DNA from: an uncultured Burkholderiales bacterium
GTDB lineage: Bacteria > Pseudomonadota > Gammaproteobacteria > Burkholderiales > Burkholderiaceae_C
DNA length: 64,000 nucleotides
Assembly: GCA_902825995.1 (NCBI GenBank)
Contig: CADEDE010000001.1
Location: 39,409 to 103,408, forward strand
Direction of reading: 5' to 3'
The position numbers and the translations under genes were made by a program. The stretch's first letter is position 1. The number at the start of each line of letters is the position of its first letter. The notes beneath the pieces are model-generated. The model was not told the DNA's origin, did no database searches, and saw only the letters and a program-made list of their open reading frames with translations. Shown here piece after piece: positions 43,692 to 54,437 of the stretch.

Positions 43692-44585
43692 TCAGGGCTC
43701 GTGGCGGACGATATTCTGGGCGTGCTTGAGCAGGCCGCTGGGCCGGCCGCAGATCAGGCGCGCCAGCTCATCGAGTTCATGGGGGCGCATCGCGAAGGCC
43801 GGCAACTCGGCCTCGGTTCGCTCGAGCGCGTCGAGGTTGATCAGCATCAACCGCACCTTGCCCTCATCGTGCAGCGGCGTGATGCGCACGCTGGCGTTGA
43901 TATCGGCGGTGAATTCGAACTCTGTCCCACGCGGGCGGCCGGTTTGCGGATCGCGAACCTGCGCCTCGAAGGCGTTGATGCCCGCGAACGCCAAGCGGGC
44001 CTTCAGGCGATCAATTTCGGCCGGAAACTCCTTGAGCATTTTCAAGCGCTCGCCGCTGCCGACGCGCCAGTTCAAGGTGACCGACTCGAAATGCTCATCG
44101 CCACAGTGCGCAGTGCGCAGCTTGGGATCGACGCGAAAGCCGTGGCTGGGCCGGCGTTCGAGTACCGTGCGACCGTCGAATACATAACGGCAGGGCCGGG
44201 GCAGTTTCAATGCGTTGAGGTGCTCGGCCAGTCGAGTCCAGTAGTCGAGTACCGCGCGGCACGCGGCGTTGGCCAGGCGGGCGTTGCGCGCCAGCGCTTC
44301 GTGGTCGGGCGCCTCGGGGATCTGCCGGCTGCGAAGTTCCTGCTCCAACTCGGCGAGGAAACCAAGCTTCGGCGGCTGCGGGTCATTGTCGGGCTTGGCC
44401 GCAACGGCCGCCGCTGCGACGGGGGCGTCCGCCGTCGGCGTGGCCTCAGGGCGCGCGCTGCGCCTCAGAACCTGGCTGAAATCGACCGCTTCACCGGGCG
44501 ACACCAAGGGCGCCACGGCCGTTGCGCTGCGCAAGGGTAGGCGCGAGCCCAAGCGTTGCCGAGGGGTTGAGAGTTCGATCAGCAT
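43692..44585 (-). CDS. Hypothetical protein
   Basis: A 297-residue soluble protein I do not recognise. Residues 1-80 are low-complexity (Ala/Pro/Val rich), residues 80-297 are folded with stretches such as YVFDGRTVLERRPSHGFRV, GTEFEFTADINASVRITPLHDEGKVRLML and LIELS-type ends. No signal or membrane segment. Convergent with the EF-G-like gene. The ATG follows a poorly defined ribosome site. Confidence 0.75.
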   Translation of the reverse strand: MLIELSTPRQRLGSRLPLRSATAVAPLVSPGEAVDFSQVLRRSARPEATPTADAPVAAAAVAAKPDNDPQPPKLGFLAELEQELRSRQIPEAPDHEALARNARLANAACRAVLDYWTRLAEHLNALKLPRPCRYVFDGRTVLERRPSHGFRVDPKLRTAHCGDEHFESVTLNWRVGSGERLKMLKEFPAEIDRLKARLAFAGINAFEAQVRDPQTGRPRGTEFEFTADINASVRITPLHDEGKVRLMLINLDALERTEAELPAFAMRPHELDELARLICGRPSGLLKHAQNIVRHEP

Positions 44586-44832
44586 GGTTCAAAAGGTAGC
44601 AGTTTTCGATTTGCTACCAGCGGTAACATTCAACGAAATCGACCCCTTGGCGCCGTGTCGGGCACCCCCGTACGCGGGATGGCTACAGCGAACCGAAGGC
44701 AAGGTCATAGGCGTGGCGCGCGAACTCGGTATTCGCGCGATACCTTGCGCTGCCGCATTGAGAAGTTCGGACTGTGCAGTGCAGGCGCGCGGACTTGTAC
44801 GCGACGGTGGTTGACCCACTGCCGCAAAGCGC

Positions 44833-44864
44833 AACGGGTCGCGAACTTGCGTTCGTGACCCGTT
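44833..44864. terminator. Hairpin downstream of tRNA-Arg
   Basis: AACGGGTC and GACCCGTT form the outer arms of a 32-base near-perfect hairpin with an inner GAAC/GTTC stem, nine bases after the tRNA on its strand. It looks like the tRNA transcript terminator, perhaps working in both directions; no long T-run on the minus strand. Confidence 0.55.
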
Positions 44865-44872
44865 GATTTTGT

Positions 44873-44949
44873 TGGTGCGGCTGGCAGGATTCGAACCCAC
44901 GACCCCTTGGTTCGTAGCCAAGTACTCTATCCAACTGAGCTACAGCCGC
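44873..44949 (-). tRNA. tRNA-Arg (anticodon ACG)
   Basis: The minus strand folds into a full cloverleaf: acceptor GCGGCTG paired with CAGCCGC, D arm with AGCTCAGTTGGATAGAG, anticodon loop CTACGAA with ACG, and T arm GTGGGTTCGAATCC. The discriminator is A and CCA is encoded. It reads CGN arginine codons through inosine. No integrase or att duplication was seen beside it. Confidence 0.95.
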
Positions 44950-44965
44950 GAAGCCGCGCAGTATA

Positions 44966-46222
44966 TCAGCGCGGCGTTGCCGGCTGGTCGATCGTGGCCG
45001 CGGCTTCGTGGCAGCGCGCGGCGCGGGCCTCGTCGCCCTCGGCGCGGGCCAGCGTTGCGAGGCGGCGCCAGGCGGCGCGGCGCGCGCTGCCGTCCAATGT
45101 GGCTGACGCGGCGGCGCGTTCGAGTGGTGTGCGGGCCTTGCCCCACAACTGCCGCTCGGCGTAGGCGCTGCCCGCAGCGGCCTGCACGGCGGGGTCGCCG
45201 GGCAGTGCGCGTTCGGCCGCCTCGACGCGCTGCAACCACTCAGCGGGCAGGCCTGGCAGGTTGTCGATCAGGGCCAGCGCCACGGCGTCGCGCTCGTCGC
45301 GGCCGAGTTCGGCCAAGCGCTGCCAGGCCGGCAGCAACCAGCGCCGGCCGTGCTCGAGGGCACCCAGGCGCGCGGCGCATGTGGCGGCGCGGGCGGCGAT
45401 GAGCGGGTCGGCGCGGTCGGCGGGGTCGAGTTCCTGCCAGGCGCGGTCAAGTTGCCCGGGATCGCGTGCGGCCCCCAGCGTCTCGCCGGCCAGCGAGCGC
45501 AGCAGACTCTGCGCGGCGCTGTGTGAGAACGCCTGGTGCTTGGCCAGCAGGCGCGCCGTGCGCAGGGCTTCGTCGGGTTGGCCGGCCAGGCGTTGCGCCT
45601 GCAGCTTGAGCCGCAGGGCCTGGGTGCGCCTTGCCACGCCGGGCGGCAGTTCGGCCAACAGAGCCAGTGCGCGTGGTGCATCTCGATCGTCGAGGGCCCA
45701 TTCCGCGGCCATCAGCGGCACGCCATCGTCGCCGCTGCGCAGCCGACGGCCCAGGCGGCGCAGTTGAGTGAGCTGTTGGTCCCGCTGTGGGCGGTCTTGC
45801 AGGCGGTGCAGGCTGGCGCCCCAGAGCAGGTGGGCCAGCCTGCGGGTTTGCAGGTCGCCGACCAGCTCCGGCGTGGCCTCGTGGATCGCCACCGCCCGCG
45901 CCGCTGCCTTGCGCGCGCGGCCGTAGCGCGCGCCGAAGTACTCGGCCAGCGCTTCGCGCAGCGAAGCCTGAGCCGCGCGCTCGCGCCGCCGCACGCGCCA
46001 CTCGTGGGCGCGCGCGGGCAGGCTGGCCAGCGACTGCAGTGCGCGCATCGCGAACAGCAAGGCCAGGCAGCTCAGCACCAGGGCGATGACGAACAGGTTC
46101 AGCGATACATCGAGCCGCCAGCCGCTCCAGTACAGGCTGACCAGGCCATCGTTGCGGCCGAGCGTGGTGGCCGCGACGACCGCAGCCACGAACAGCAACA
46201 CCAGCCAGATCACGCCGCGCAT
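44966..46222 (-). CDS. hemY: HemY-like tetratricopeptide membrane protein
   Basis: A 418-residue inner-membrane protein with two N-terminal membrane helices (residues 3-22 and 42-64), then alpha-helical TPR-like repeats facing the cytoplasm or periplasm. This is the proteobacterial HemY of the hemCDXY cluster, linked to haem biosynthesis but without proven enzyme activity. Start ATG at 46222. A 258-base gap separates it from hemX. Confidence 0.85.
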   Translation of the reverse strand: MRGVIWLVLLFVAAVVAATTLGRNDGLVSLYWSGWRLDVSLNLFVIALVLSCLALLFAMRALQSLASLPARAHEWRVRRRERAAQASLREALAEYFGARYGRARKAAARAVAIHEATPELVGDLQTRRLAHLLWGASLHRLQDRPQRDQQLTQLRRLGRRLRSGDDGVPLMAAEWALDDRDAPRALALLAELPPGVARRTQALRLKLQAQRLAGQPDEALRTARLLAKHQAFSHSAAQSLLRSLAGETLGAARDPGQLDRAWQELDPADRADPLIAARAATCAARLGALEHGRRWLLPAWQRLAELGRDERDAVALALIDNLPGLPAEWLQRVEAAERALPGDPAVQAAAGSAYAERQLWGKARTPLERAAASATLDGSARRAAWRRLATLARAEGDEARAARCHEAAATIDQPATPR

Positions 46223-46480
46223 GGCAAGGCCCTCACGCCGACCGTTGCCGGGCCCGCTCGCGGTTGCTGCGGCCTGTGCGCTCCGCGACGCATGAGCCCG
46301 CCGGGCCGCCCCAAGGGCGAATACCGGAGCGCGCAGCGCGCAGCTTGCCTGATGAGCCATGGGCCTTCCCAAGCCAACGCCGTGGATCCGGCTTCGCCGG
46401 TCCACTGGCCTTGCCCCGAGGGCCACGAAGGGGTCCGTGCCGGACCCGGGGGAGGCCCGCAGGCGCTTCGAGGGGGTATC
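46223..46480. other. Intergenic block with inverted repeats between hemX and hemY
   Basis: A 258-base GC-rich block, unusual in an otherwise tight operon. It holds a hairpin TGGATCCGGC-TTC-GCCGGTCCA (46383-46404) and blocks such as GGGTCC...GGACCC nearby. No gene is seen. It resembles dispersed intergenic palindromic elements of proteobacteria and may be one. Confidence 0.4.
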
Positions 46481-47557
46481 TCATCGACCGGCGGCCGCCG
46501 TGGCCAGTGCAGCCAGGGTTTCGTCGGGGCGCGGCACACCGGTCTGGCGGGCTTGCGCCGAGACCTGGCGTAGCAGGTCGGTGAGCGCGATCGCGCGTTT
46601 GGAGCCGCGATCGAAATAGCGATCGAGCGCGCTCTGCGCGGCGCGCATATCGGACTGCGCGATTTCGAACTGGCGCGATAACAGCGCCAGCCTTGCATTG
46701 AGCAAGCGCAGCTTCAGGTTCTCGCGTACGAAAAACTGCTGTTCGGGGGCAACCAGCATCGCTTCGGGGCGATCGATGCGCGTTACGCGGACCAGCGAGC
46801 GAATCTCGTTGCCGACCTGGCTGCCGGCGTCTTGCCACCATTGCAGCGCGCGACCGCGCCAGTCTGTACCGGCCGTGCCGGCGACGGCGGAGGCCGCCGC
46901 GCTGGCCGCGGCGGTTGGGCGTACTGCCGCCGCGGCCTGGCCGCGCGGCTCGGCCAACGCCAACAACGGCAGCTCATCGACCAGGCGCACGGCTTCGTCC
47001 AGGCGCACGGTGAGGCTGCCGATATCGACAACGCCGAGCGCCTTGACGCGGTCCAGGTCGCGGTTGACGGCGCGGCGCACACGTTCGAGCCGAGGCTGGT
47101 TGTAGCGCGCCAGGCGTTCGTCGCTTTGCTTGAGCGTGGCCACCAGCGGTTCGGCGCTGCCGGTGAGGGCGCTTTGTTGCAGGGCCACGCGGATCGCCGC
47201 TTCGACGTCGGCGACCACGTTTTCATCGCGCGAGCGCGATACCGAGCTCAGCAGATCTTCGATCTGCGAGCGCTGCATCGAGGCTTCGGCCACGCGGGCT
47301 TCCAGCAGTGCGCCCTTGGCGGCCGATTCGCGGGCCAGATCTTGTGCAGCCCGGGCCAGCGCACGGGCCTCGGCGGCCTGGGCCTGGCTGTCGGCCTGGC
47401 GGCGCACGAGATCTTGCTCGAGGCTCTTGATCCGCTGCTGCGTGGACCAGGCCAGAACCAGGGCGGCCACGATCGCGATCCCCGCAACGGCGGCCACGGC
47501 AAGCCGCCAGCGCAGCGCGGGCTGGTGCGGTAAGAGCGGTGCTGCCGGAGCGTTCAA
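46481..47557 (-). CDS. hemX: HemX-like membrane protein
   Basis: A 358-residue protein with one membrane helix near residue 20-40 (LAVAAVAGIAIVAALVLAW), a long coiled coil (SLEQDLVRRQADSQAQAAEAR) and a periplasmic domain (ALQWWQDAGSQVGNEIRSLVRVTRID). This is the proteobacterial HemX, not the uroporphyrin methyltransferase fusion. The start is a TTG overlapping the hemD stop as TTGA. Confidence 0.82.
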   Translation of the reverse strand: MNAPAAPLLPHQPALRWRLAVAAVAGIAIVAALVLAWSTQQRIKSLEQDLVRRQADSQAQAAEARALARAAQDLARESAAKGALLEARVAEASMQRSQIEDLLSSVSRSRDENVVADVEAAIRVALQQSALTGSAEPLVATLKQSDERLARYNQPRLERVRRAVNRDLDRVKALGVVDIGSLTVRLDEAVRLVDELPLLALAEPRGQAAAAVRPTAAASAAASAVAGTAGTDWRGRALQWWQDAGSQVGNEIRSLVRVTRIDRPEAMLVAPEQQFFVRENLKLRLLNARLALLSRQFEIAQSDMRAAQSALDRYFDRGSKRAIALTDLLRQVSAQARQTGVPRPDETLAALATAAAGR

Positions 47558-48348
47558 GGTGGCGACGATTGTAGGCAGCGCTCGATGCGCAGCAGCGCCG
47601 CCTGGACTGCACCGAGTGTCGGCGGGGCTTCGAACACGTGGCCGAAGCCGAGAGAGAGCGCGCGCTCGGCGATGCGCGGGTGCGAGGCCAAGGCCGTCGC
47701 GCCGCGCCAGTGGGCAGCGGGTGCAAGTTGCGCCAGGGTAGCCACGGCCTCGGCGCTCGACAGCCACCACAAGTGGGTTTGCGGATTGGCGATTGCGGCG
47801 TCGAGCAGCGCACGCTCGTCGGCCGTGGGCCGCGCCGCGCAGCGCTGGTAGGCCTGCGTGAAATGCACGGCCGCGCCGGCCTCGCGCAGCAGCGCGGCGA
47901 ATTCGTCGCGGCCGCCGTTGCCGCGCAGCACCAACACCTCGCGGCCGCTCCAGCGTTCGCCCTGCAATTGCATCCACAAGGCGGCGGAATCGAACTGCGC
48001 CGCGTGTGCGGGCGGGGCCACACACAGCGCGGACGGCACGCCGGCCATTTGCAGCGCTTGCAAGGTACCGGGCCCGGTTGCGCCCGCTCGCGTACCGGGT
48101 GGCCAGCTTCGCGCTGCGATCCCGGCGGGCCGGGCGGCAAAGAAGTGGCTCACCGCATTCGGGCTCACGAACATCGCCAGCGCATAGCGCGGCAGGTCGT
48201 GCCAAACGGCATGCAGCTCGCCCAGATCGACCACCGCGTCGATCGCCAGCAGCGGCAGCGCCAGCGCATCGATGCCCTGCGCGCGCAGCCGTGCAACCCA
48301 CGCACCGGCCTGCGGTTGCGGCCGCGTGACGAGCAGACGCAGCGCCAT
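47554..48348 (-). CDS. hemD: Uroporphyrinogen-III synthase
   Basis: A 264-residue two-lobed enzyme that closes and inverts hydroxymethylbilane to uroporphyrinogen III. Typical pieces: LLVTRPQPQAGAW at the start, FVSPNAVSHFF, and LWWLSSAEAVATL in the second lobe. It overlaps hemX downstream and follows hemC by ten bases. Start ATG at 48348. Confidence 0.88.
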   Translation of the reverse strand: MALRLLVTRPQPQAGAWVARLRAQGIDALALPLLAIDAVVDLGELHAVWHDLPRYALAMFVSPNAVSHFFAARPAGIAARSWPPGTRAGATGPGTLQALQMAGVPSALCVAPPAHAAQFDSAALWMQLQGERWSGREVLVLRGNGGRDEFAALLREAGAAVHFTQAYQRCAARPTADERALLDAAIANPQTHLWWLSSAEAVATLAQLAPAAHWRGATALASHPRIAERALSLGFGHVFEAPPTLGAVQAALLRIERCLQSSPP

Positions 48349-48358
48349 GGTCGCGGCG

Positions 48359-49309
48359 TCAGGCGGCCAGGTAGTGGCGCGCGCCGGCCGCGTGCAACGC
48401 GGCAACCGCTTGCGTGCCCAGGCGCTCGGCAGAAACGGCGTCGGCCACGGCGCCGCTGACCTGCGCGGTCAGCAGCGGTTGCATCGGATCGGCGGCGTGG
48501 CCGAGTGCAGCGGCCAGGTGCAGCTCGTCGCCTTGCCAGCTCGCGTGCGCTGCGAGCGGCATCGAACAACTGCCACCCAGGCCTCGCGACACCGCCCGCT
48601 CGGCGTGCACCGCCAGCCAGGTCGGTCGATGGATCAGCGCGGCCAGGGCTTCGCGCAGATCGATGTCGTCGGCGCGCACTTCAATGCCCAGCGCGCCCTG
48701 GCCGGCAGCCGGCAGCATCTGCGTGGCGGGAAAACGCATGCGGATGCGTTCAGTCAGGCCCAGGCGCACGAGGCCGGCGGCCGCCAATACGATGGCGTCG
48801 TACCGGCCTTCGTCGAGTTTGCGCAGGCGCGTATCGAGATTGCCGCGCAGCGGCTCGATGCGCAGGTCGGGCCGCTGGGCCGCCAATAGAGACACGCGGC
48901 GCAGGCTCGAAGTGCCGACGCAGGCACCCTGCGGCAGGCCGGCCAGCGTGGCGAAATGCGGCGAGACGAGTGCGTCGCGCGGGTCTTCGCGTTCGAACAC
49001 CGCGGCCAGCGCGAAACCCGGCGGCAGCTCCATCGGTACGTCTTTGAGCGAATGCACGGCCAGATCGGCGCGGCGCTCCTCGAGTGCGGTCTCGAGCTCC
49101 TTGACGAACAGGCCCTTGCCGCCGACTTTGGACAGCGTGCGATCGAGGATCTGGTCGCCCAGCGTGGTCATGCCGAGCAGCTTCACCTCGATACCGAAAT
49201 GGCAGGCGAGCCGATCGCGCACATGTTCGGCCTGCCACAACGCGAGGCGGCTTTCGCGCGTGGCGATGGTCAGCGTGCGGCCGCGTATTTTAAAAATCGG
49301 CGTGGACAT
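48359..49309 (-). CDS. hemC: Hydroxymethylbilane synthase (porphobilinogen deaminase)
   Basis: A 316-residue enzyme joining four porphobilinogens. It shows [15 protein letters not shown], the active-site HSLKD (D90), GTSSLRR and C248 in GGSCSMP, which carries the dipyrromethane cofactor. First gene of hemC-hemD-hemX-hemY. The divergent ppc gene is 124 bases away. Confidence 0.95.
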   Translation of the reverse strand: MSTPIFKIRGRTLTIATRESRLALWQAEHVRDRLACHFGIEVKLLGMTTLGDQILDRTLSKVGGKGLFVKELETALEERRADLAVHSLKDVPMELPPGFALAAVFEREDPRDALVSPHFATLAGLPQGACVGTSSLRRVSLLAAQRPDLRIEPLRGNLDTRLRKLDEGRYDAIVLAAAGLVRLGLTERIRMRFPATQMLPAAGQGALGIEVRADDIDLREALAALIHRPTWLAVHAERAVSRGLGGSCSMPLAAHASWQGDELHLAAALGHAADPMQPLLTAQVSGAVADAVSAERLGTQAVAALHAAGARHYLAA

Positions 49310-49433
49310 GGAACGATTATCGCCAGGCCCTTGCGCCAGGCCGCAGCAGCAGCCGTCCAGGCCTGCACCGGCTTGTTGGTAACATCCGATTCCGTAACCG
49401 GATTACACCTCGAACTCGATCCAGGAGCCCGCC

Positions 49434-52250
49434 ATGCCCCGCGCCGCCCGCCGCGCCCCGGCCGAACCCAGCAGCGATGCCGCCGCGAAAAACCGCCCGC
49501 TGGTCGAGGACATCCGGCTGCTGGGCCGCATCCTCGGCGACGTCATTCGCGAGCGGGAAGGCGCCGAAGCCTTCGAGTTGGTCGAACGCGTGCGCCAGCT
49601 CTCGGTGGCTTATCGACTGAAGAAGGACGCCTCGGCCGGCCGTGTCCTCGACCGCCTGCTGAAGAACCTGTCGGGCGACCAGACGGTGAGTGTGATCCGC
49701 GCCTTCAGCTATTTCAGCCACCTGGCCAATATCGCCGAAGACCGCCACCACGTGCGCCGTCGCGAGCACCACGAAGCGCAGGGCCATTTGCAGGAAGGTT
49801 CGCTGGCGATGGCCTTCGAGCGCCTGGCCGAAGCCGACATCCGCGCCAGCGAGATCGCGCAGATGCTGGCCCAGGCCTACATCTCGCCGGTACTTACGGC
49901 GCACCCGACCGAAGTGCAGCGCAAGAGCATCCTGGATGCCGAACGCGCGATCGCCGAACTGGTCGGCCAGCGCGACAGCCTGCACACCGAGCGCGACCGC
50001 GCCGACAACGAAGCGCTGCTGCGCGCGCGCGTGACGCAACTGTGGCAAACGCGCATGCTGCGCACGGCCAAGCTGGCGGTGGCCGACGAGATCGAGAACG
50101 CGCTGTCGTACTACCAGGCCACGTTCCTGCGCCAGCTGCCGCGCCTGTACCGTGACCTCGAACGTGCGCTCGACGGGCACGAGGTTGCGCCCTTCCTGCG
50201 CATGGGCCACTGGATCGGCGGCGACCGCGACGGCAACCCGAATGTCGGTGCGCCGACGCTGCAACTGGCGTTGGCGCGGCAATCGGAGGTCGCCCTGCGC
50301 TTTTATCTCACCGAGGTGCACGAACTCGGCGCCGAGCTGTCGATCTCGCAGACCCTGTCGCCGGTGACGCCCGCCATGCACGCGCTGGCCGAGCGCTCGC
50401 CCGACCGCAATCCGCACCGCGACGACGAGCCCTACCGGCGCGCGCTGATCGGCGTCTATGCGCGCCTGGCCGCGACGCTGCACGCGCTGACCGGCACCGA
50501 AGCGCTGCGCCACGCGCTTGCGCCGCAAGACCCGTATCCAAGCGCCGAGGAGTTGCTGGCCGATCTGCGCACGATCGAAGCCTCGCTGCAGCATCACCAT
50601 GCGCAGGCCTTGATCGCGCCGCGCCTGGCCCCACTGATGCGTGCGGTGCAGGTGTTCGGGTTTCACCTCGCCACGGTCGATCTGCGCCAAAGCTCGGACC
50701 AGCACGAGGCGGCGATCGCCGAGTTGCTGCGCGTGGCTCGCATCGAGGCCAACTACAGTTCGCTCGACGAAGCCGCACGGCGCGCGCGCTTGCTGGCGCT
50801 GCTCAACGACGCGCGGCCACTGCGCGTGATCGGCCACGCCTACAGCGAGCGCACGCGAGGCGAGCTGGCAGTTTTCGAGGCCGCGCGAGAAGCCTTGCGG
50901 CGCTATGGTCGCCACGCGATCCGCCACTACATCATCTCGCACACCGAAGAGGTGAGCGACCTGCTGGAAGTGTTGCTGCTGCAAAAGGAATGTGGCCTGC
51001 TCACCGGCACGCTCGACGACAGCGCGCAGGCCGCGCTGATCGTCTCGCCGCTGTTCGAAACCATCGCCGACCTGCGCCATGCCGAGCCGATCATGCGCGC
51101 CTACTACGCGCTGCCCGGCGTGCTGGACATGATCTTGCGCAGCAAGCTCGGCAGCTTCGCCGAGCAGGACATCATGCTCGGCTACAGCGACAGCAACAAG
51201 GACGGCGGTTTCTTCACCAGCAACTGGGAGCTGTACCGCGCCGAGACCGCGCTGGTTTCGCTGTTCGAGCCCCTGAAACGCGAGCATGGTTTGCTGCTGC
51301 GCCTGTTCCACGGCCGCGGCGGCACGGTCGGCCGCGGCGGCGGGCCGAGCTACCAGGCCATCCTGGCGCAGCCGCCCGGCACCGTGAACGGGCAGATTCG
51401 CCTGACCGAACAAGGCGAAGTCATCGCCTCGAAATATGCCCATCCGGAAATCGGGCGGCGCAATCTGGAAACGCTGGTCGCGGCCACGCTCGAAGCCACC
51501 CTGCTGCACCCGACCAAGAGTGCGCCCAAGGCCTTTCTCGACGCCGCGGTCGAGATCAGCGAGTTGAGTTTTGCGGCCTACCGTGCGCTGGTCTATGAAA
51601 CCGAGGGGTTCACCGACTATTTCTTCGACGCCACGCCGATCCGCGAGATCGCCGAACTCAATATCGGCTCACGCCCGGCTTCGCGAAAAGCCAACCGCCG
51701 CATCGAAGACCTGCGCGCGATCCCCTGGAGCTTCAGCTGGGGCCAGTGCCGCGTGGCGCTGCCGGGCTGGGCCGGATTCGGCAGCGCGATCGAGCAATGG
51801 CTGGCCAGCGGCAGCGCCAGCCAGCGCAAGATACGCTTGGCGCTGCTGCAAAAGATGCACCGGCAGTGGCCGTTCTTTCGCACCCTGCTGTCGAACCTCG
51901 ACATGGTGCTGGCCAAGAGCGACCTGCGCATCGCCGCGCGCTATGTCGATCTGGTCGAAGACAAGCATCTCGCCAAGCGCATCTTCACCGCCATCCAGGC
52001 CGAATCCACCAAGGCCGGCGAGATGCTGTCGCTGATCACCGGCGAGTCGCACCGGTTGGCCTCCAATGCCGCGCTGGCGCGCTCGATCGAACACCGCTTT
52101 CCCTACCTCGACCCGCTGAATCATCTGCAGGTCGAGTTGATGCGCCGCCACCGCCACCACAAAGCGGGCGACCCGGCCAACGAGCGCGTGCAGCGCGGTA
52201 TCCATATTTCGATCAACGGCATCGCGGCGGGTTTGCGCAATACAGGATGA
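49434..52250 (+). CDS. ppc: Phosphoenolpyruvate carboxylase
   Basis: A 938-residue enzyme making oxaloacetate from PEP and bicarbonate. Signatures: [14 protein letters not shown] with the catalytic histidine, [10 protein letters not shown] with the substrate lysine, and [16 protein letters not shown]. The C-terminus ends NTG as usual for the family. It is divergent from hemC and convergent with the AlgR-like gene. Confidence 0.96.
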   Translation: MPRAARRAPAEPSSDAAAKNRPLVEDIRLLGRILGDVIREREGAEAFELVERVRQLSVAYRLKKDASAGRVLDRLLKNLSGDQTVSVIRAFSYFSHLANIAEDRHHVRRREHHEAQGHLQEGSLAMAFERLAEADIRASEIAQMLAQAYISPVLTAHPTEVQRKSILDAERAIAELVGQRDSLHTERDRADNEALLRARVTQLWQTRMLRTAKLAVADEIENALSYYQATFLRQLPRLYRDLERALDGHEVAPFLRMGHWIGGDRDGNPNVGAPTLQLALARQSEVALRFYLTEVHELGAELSISQTLSPVTPAMHALAERSPDRNPHRDDEPYRRALIGVYARLAATLHALTGTEALRHALAPQDPYPSAEELLADLRTIEASLQHHHAQALIAPRLAPLMRAVQVFGFHLATVDLRQSSDQHEAAIAELLRVARIEANYSSLDEAARRARLLALLNDARPLRVIGHAYSERTRGELAVFEAAREALRRYGRHAIRHYIISHTEEVSDLLEVLLLQKECGLLTGTLDDSAQAALIVSPLFETIADLRHAEPIMRAYYALPGVLDMILRSKLGSFAEQDIMLGYSDSNKDGGFFTSNWELYRAETALVSLFEPLKREHGLLLRLFHGRGGTVGRGGGPSYQAILAQPPGTVNGQIRLTEQGEVIASKYAHPEIGRRNLETLVAATLEATLLHPTKSAPKAFLDAAVEISELSFAAYRALVYETEGFTDYFFDATPIREIAELNIGSRPASRKANRRIEDLRAIPWSFSWGQCRVALPGWAGFGSAIEQWLASGSASQRKIRLALLQKMHRQWPFFRTLLSNLDMVLAKSDLRIAARYVDLVEDKHLAKRIFTAIQAESTKAGEMLSLITGESHRLASNAALARSIEHRFPYLDPLNHLQVELMRRHRHHKAGDPANERVQRGIHISINGIAAGLRNTG

Positions 52251-52253
52251 GTG

Positions 52254-52272
52254 CGGCTGGCGCGCCCAGCCG
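52254..52272. terminator. Hairpin between convergent ppc and algR-like genes
   Basis: CGGCTGG and CCAGCCG form a perfect 7-bp stem around CGCGC, directly after the ppc stop and 18 bases from the other gene's stop. No clear T-run; may act in both directions. Confidence 0.45.
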
Positions 52273-52289
52273 GACGATCGAACAACTTA

Positions 52290-53075
52290 TTAGCCGCCCG
52301 GTGCCAAGGCCTCGCGCACCGCCCCCAACTGCCGCCGCGATACCGCCAGCCATTCGCCGACCGGCGCCACCTGCACCGCCCAGCCGATCTCGTTGCCGCC
52401 GGCGTCGTCGTCGTGCTCGGCCATGCGCCGGCGCTCCAGCAGGCGCACGGCATCGCGCGCCACCAGGGCATTGCGGTGGAGGCGCAGGAAGCGCTCGCCC
52501 AGGCGCTGTTCGAGATCGGTGAGCGAATCGTCGAGCACCCAGGTGCGGCCGGCGGTGCGCAGGGTCACGTATTTGAGTTCGGCCTTCAGGTACAGCACCT
52601 CGGCCAGCGGAATGCGCGCGATACGGCCGCGTTCGCTGACCACCAGCACGGCTTGATCCTGCGCCGCGGCGCCGCTGCCGGGTGCCGCCGGCACGCGGCG
52701 CGCGGCGCGTTCGAGCGCGGCGGCCAGGCGCTCGCGCTTGACCGGCTTGGTCAAATAGTCCGCGGCGTCGAGGTCGAAGGCGGCGAGCGCATGTTCGGTG
52801 TGCGCGGTGACGAAGACCACGGCCGGCGGCCGCCCCATGCGCTGCAATTCGGCGGCCAGCACGGTGCCGGGCTGGCCGGGCATCTGGATATCGAGCAGCA
52901 CGATGTCGGCCTGGTATTCGCTGAGCCACTGGCGCGCCTGCTGCGTGCTGGCGCACTGGCCGGCGACCGTGCAGCGCGGTTCGGCGCATTCGGCCACCAG
53001 CGTGGCCAGGCGCGATCGGGCCAGGGCTTCGTCATCGACGATCAACACGCGCCACGCATTTACAGGGCCGCTCAT
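52290..53075 (-). CDS. algR: LytTR-type response regulator (AlgR-like)
   Basis: A 261-residue response regulator. The receiver has D14, D15, phosphorylation site D62 (LLDIQMPG) and the conserved lysine in LTKPVKRE; the C-terminal LytTR domain (RIARIPLAEVLYLKAELKYVT ... LRLHRNALV) binds DNA. Gene order argH - kinase - regulator - hemC matches the algZ-algR region of Pseudomonas, here with ppc inserted before hemC. It is 112 bases from the kinase gene. Confidence 0.87.
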   Translation of the reverse strand: MSGPVNAWRVLIVDDEALARSRLATLVAECAEPRCTVAGQCASTQQARQWLSEYQADIVLLDIQMPGQPGTVLAAELQRMGRPPAVVFVTAHTEHALAAFDLDAADYLTKPVKRERLAAALERAARRVPAAPGSGAAAQDQAVLVVSERGRIARIPLAEVLYLKAELKYVTLRTAGRTWVLDDSLTDLEQRLGERFLRLHRNALVARDAVRLLERRRMAEHDDDAGGNEIGWAVQVAPVGEWLAVSRRQLGAVREALAPGG

Positions 53076-53187
53076 CAGGCAGGCTCCTCGCTGCGCGCTA
53101 CGGTATTGGCTACGACATCACAAGCGCTTCGCGCAGTTGTGAGTCTGCGCCGCAACTTCGTTGTCGCCTTGGGAGCGGTCCGGCGTC

Positions 53188-54324
53188 TCATGCCTTGTCC
53201 CCCATCGGCACGACGATGCGCACACGGTAGCGTCCATCGCCCTGGTAAATATCGAACTGTGCGTCGAGGTCGTGCAGCAGGTGCAGGCGCTCGCGCACAT
53301 TGGCCAGGGCCAGGCCGTGGCCCGGGCGAGAGGCGGCGCCGCTCATGGTGTTGTCGATCGTGATCTCAGCGCGGCCCAGGCGCAGGCGGGTGCGCACGCG
53401 CACCAGGCCGCCGGCCTCGGCCGGCTCGACGCCGTGACGCACGGCGTTTTCCAGCAGCGGCTGCAGCACCAGCGGCGGCAGTCGCGCGGTGTCGGCGGCA
53501 GGGTCGAGTTGCCACTCGAGCTCGAGCCGCTCGCCGAAGCGCAGCGCCTCGATGGCCAGGTAGCGCCGCGCCAGGTCGAGCTCGCTGCCCAGGGTGACGG
53601 CGCCGCTGCCGCTGCCGCTGCCGCTGTCGGCCAGCGCCACGCGGAACAGATCGGCCAGGTCTTCGAGCACGCCCTCGGCGCGCGCCGGATCGGTGCGCAC
53701 CAGCGAGACCGCGGTGTTGAGGGTATTGAACAGGAAGTGCGGGCGGATGCGCGATTGCAGTTCGGCCAGCCGCGCGCGCGCGTCGGCCGGTGTGCGCCGG
53801 CCTTCGCGCCATTGCAGCCAGCCGGCCATCAGGCCCGCCAGCGCGGCCCCGATCAGGGGCACGGCCAGCAGGCGGGGCCGGCCGGCTTCCAGCAGTTGCA
53901 GCCAGAACATCGGCATGCAGGCCAGTGCCGCCACCAGCGCCCCCAGCGCCATCAGCGCGGCGGTGCGCGGCCCGGGCGCAGAACGTTGCAGCGGATGCCG
54001 CAGCGCGCACACCAGTGCCAGCCAGGTCACCGTGCCGACCAGTGCGACGGCGATCGCCGGACCGAGGGCCGCCAAGGCGATGGCGCCGCTGTCGGCGCCG
54101 GCCAGCACGGCCAATACCACGGCCCCGTTGACCGCCAGCAAGGCGCGCAGGGCCAGGGCGCCGCGGCAGACGTCGAATACCGCGCCGGTACTGACCGCGG
54201 CGCCTGTCGCGGCGCCGGCATCGAGCGCGGCCGGCTGTGTCGATGCCGGCGATGACAGGATCCACGGGCCGGCGCTTTCAGCGGCGTTCAGCGGCACGGG
54301 TACGGTGTCGGAAGGGTGCGTCAT
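53188..54324 (-). CDS. algZ: LytS/AlgZ-type membrane histidine kinase
   Basis: A 378-residue kinase with about six membrane helices in the first half, then a HisKA_7TM-type core: [15 protein letters not shown] with the phospho-accepting histidine, [16 protein letters not shown] (N box) and [13 protein letters not shown] (G box). A run of Ser-Gly repeats (GSGSGSG) interrupts the kinase domain near 53600. The start MTHPSD at 54324 is preferred to the longer frame. It should phosphorylate the regulator encoded next. Confidence 0.87.
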   Translation of the reverse strand: MTHPSDTVPVPLNAAESAGPWILSSPASTQPAALDAGAATGAAVSTGAVFDVCRGALALRALLAVNGAVVLAVLAGADSGAIALAALGPAIAVALVGTVTWLALVCALRHPLQRSAPGPRTAALMALGALVAALACMPMFWLQLLEAGRPRLLAVPLIGAALAGLMAGWLQWREGRRTPADARARLAELQSRIRPHFLFNTLNTAVSLVRTDPARAEGVLEDLADLFRVALADSGSGSGSGAVTLGSELDLARRYLAIEALRFGERLELEWQLDPAADTARLPPLVLQPLLENAVRHGVEPAEAGGLVRVRTRLRLGRAEITIDNTMSGAASRPGHGLALANVRERLHLLHDLDAQFDIYQGDGRYRVRIVVPMGDKA

Positions 54325-54437
54325 TTCGCCGGGGCGCGTCGATAGAATCGATTCCACCCACGCAAAGGCATGGGTGCTTGCCGGCATTGTGTCCCAGGCA
54401 CTTTCACTTCGGGCACCGCGCGCGCGGTGACGGCCTT

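Noticed and set aside
44873-44949. tRNA-Arg as integration site of a genomic island
   Set aside because: No integrase gene, no duplicated tRNA end and no composition change beside it; the lower-GC island is 5 kb away.
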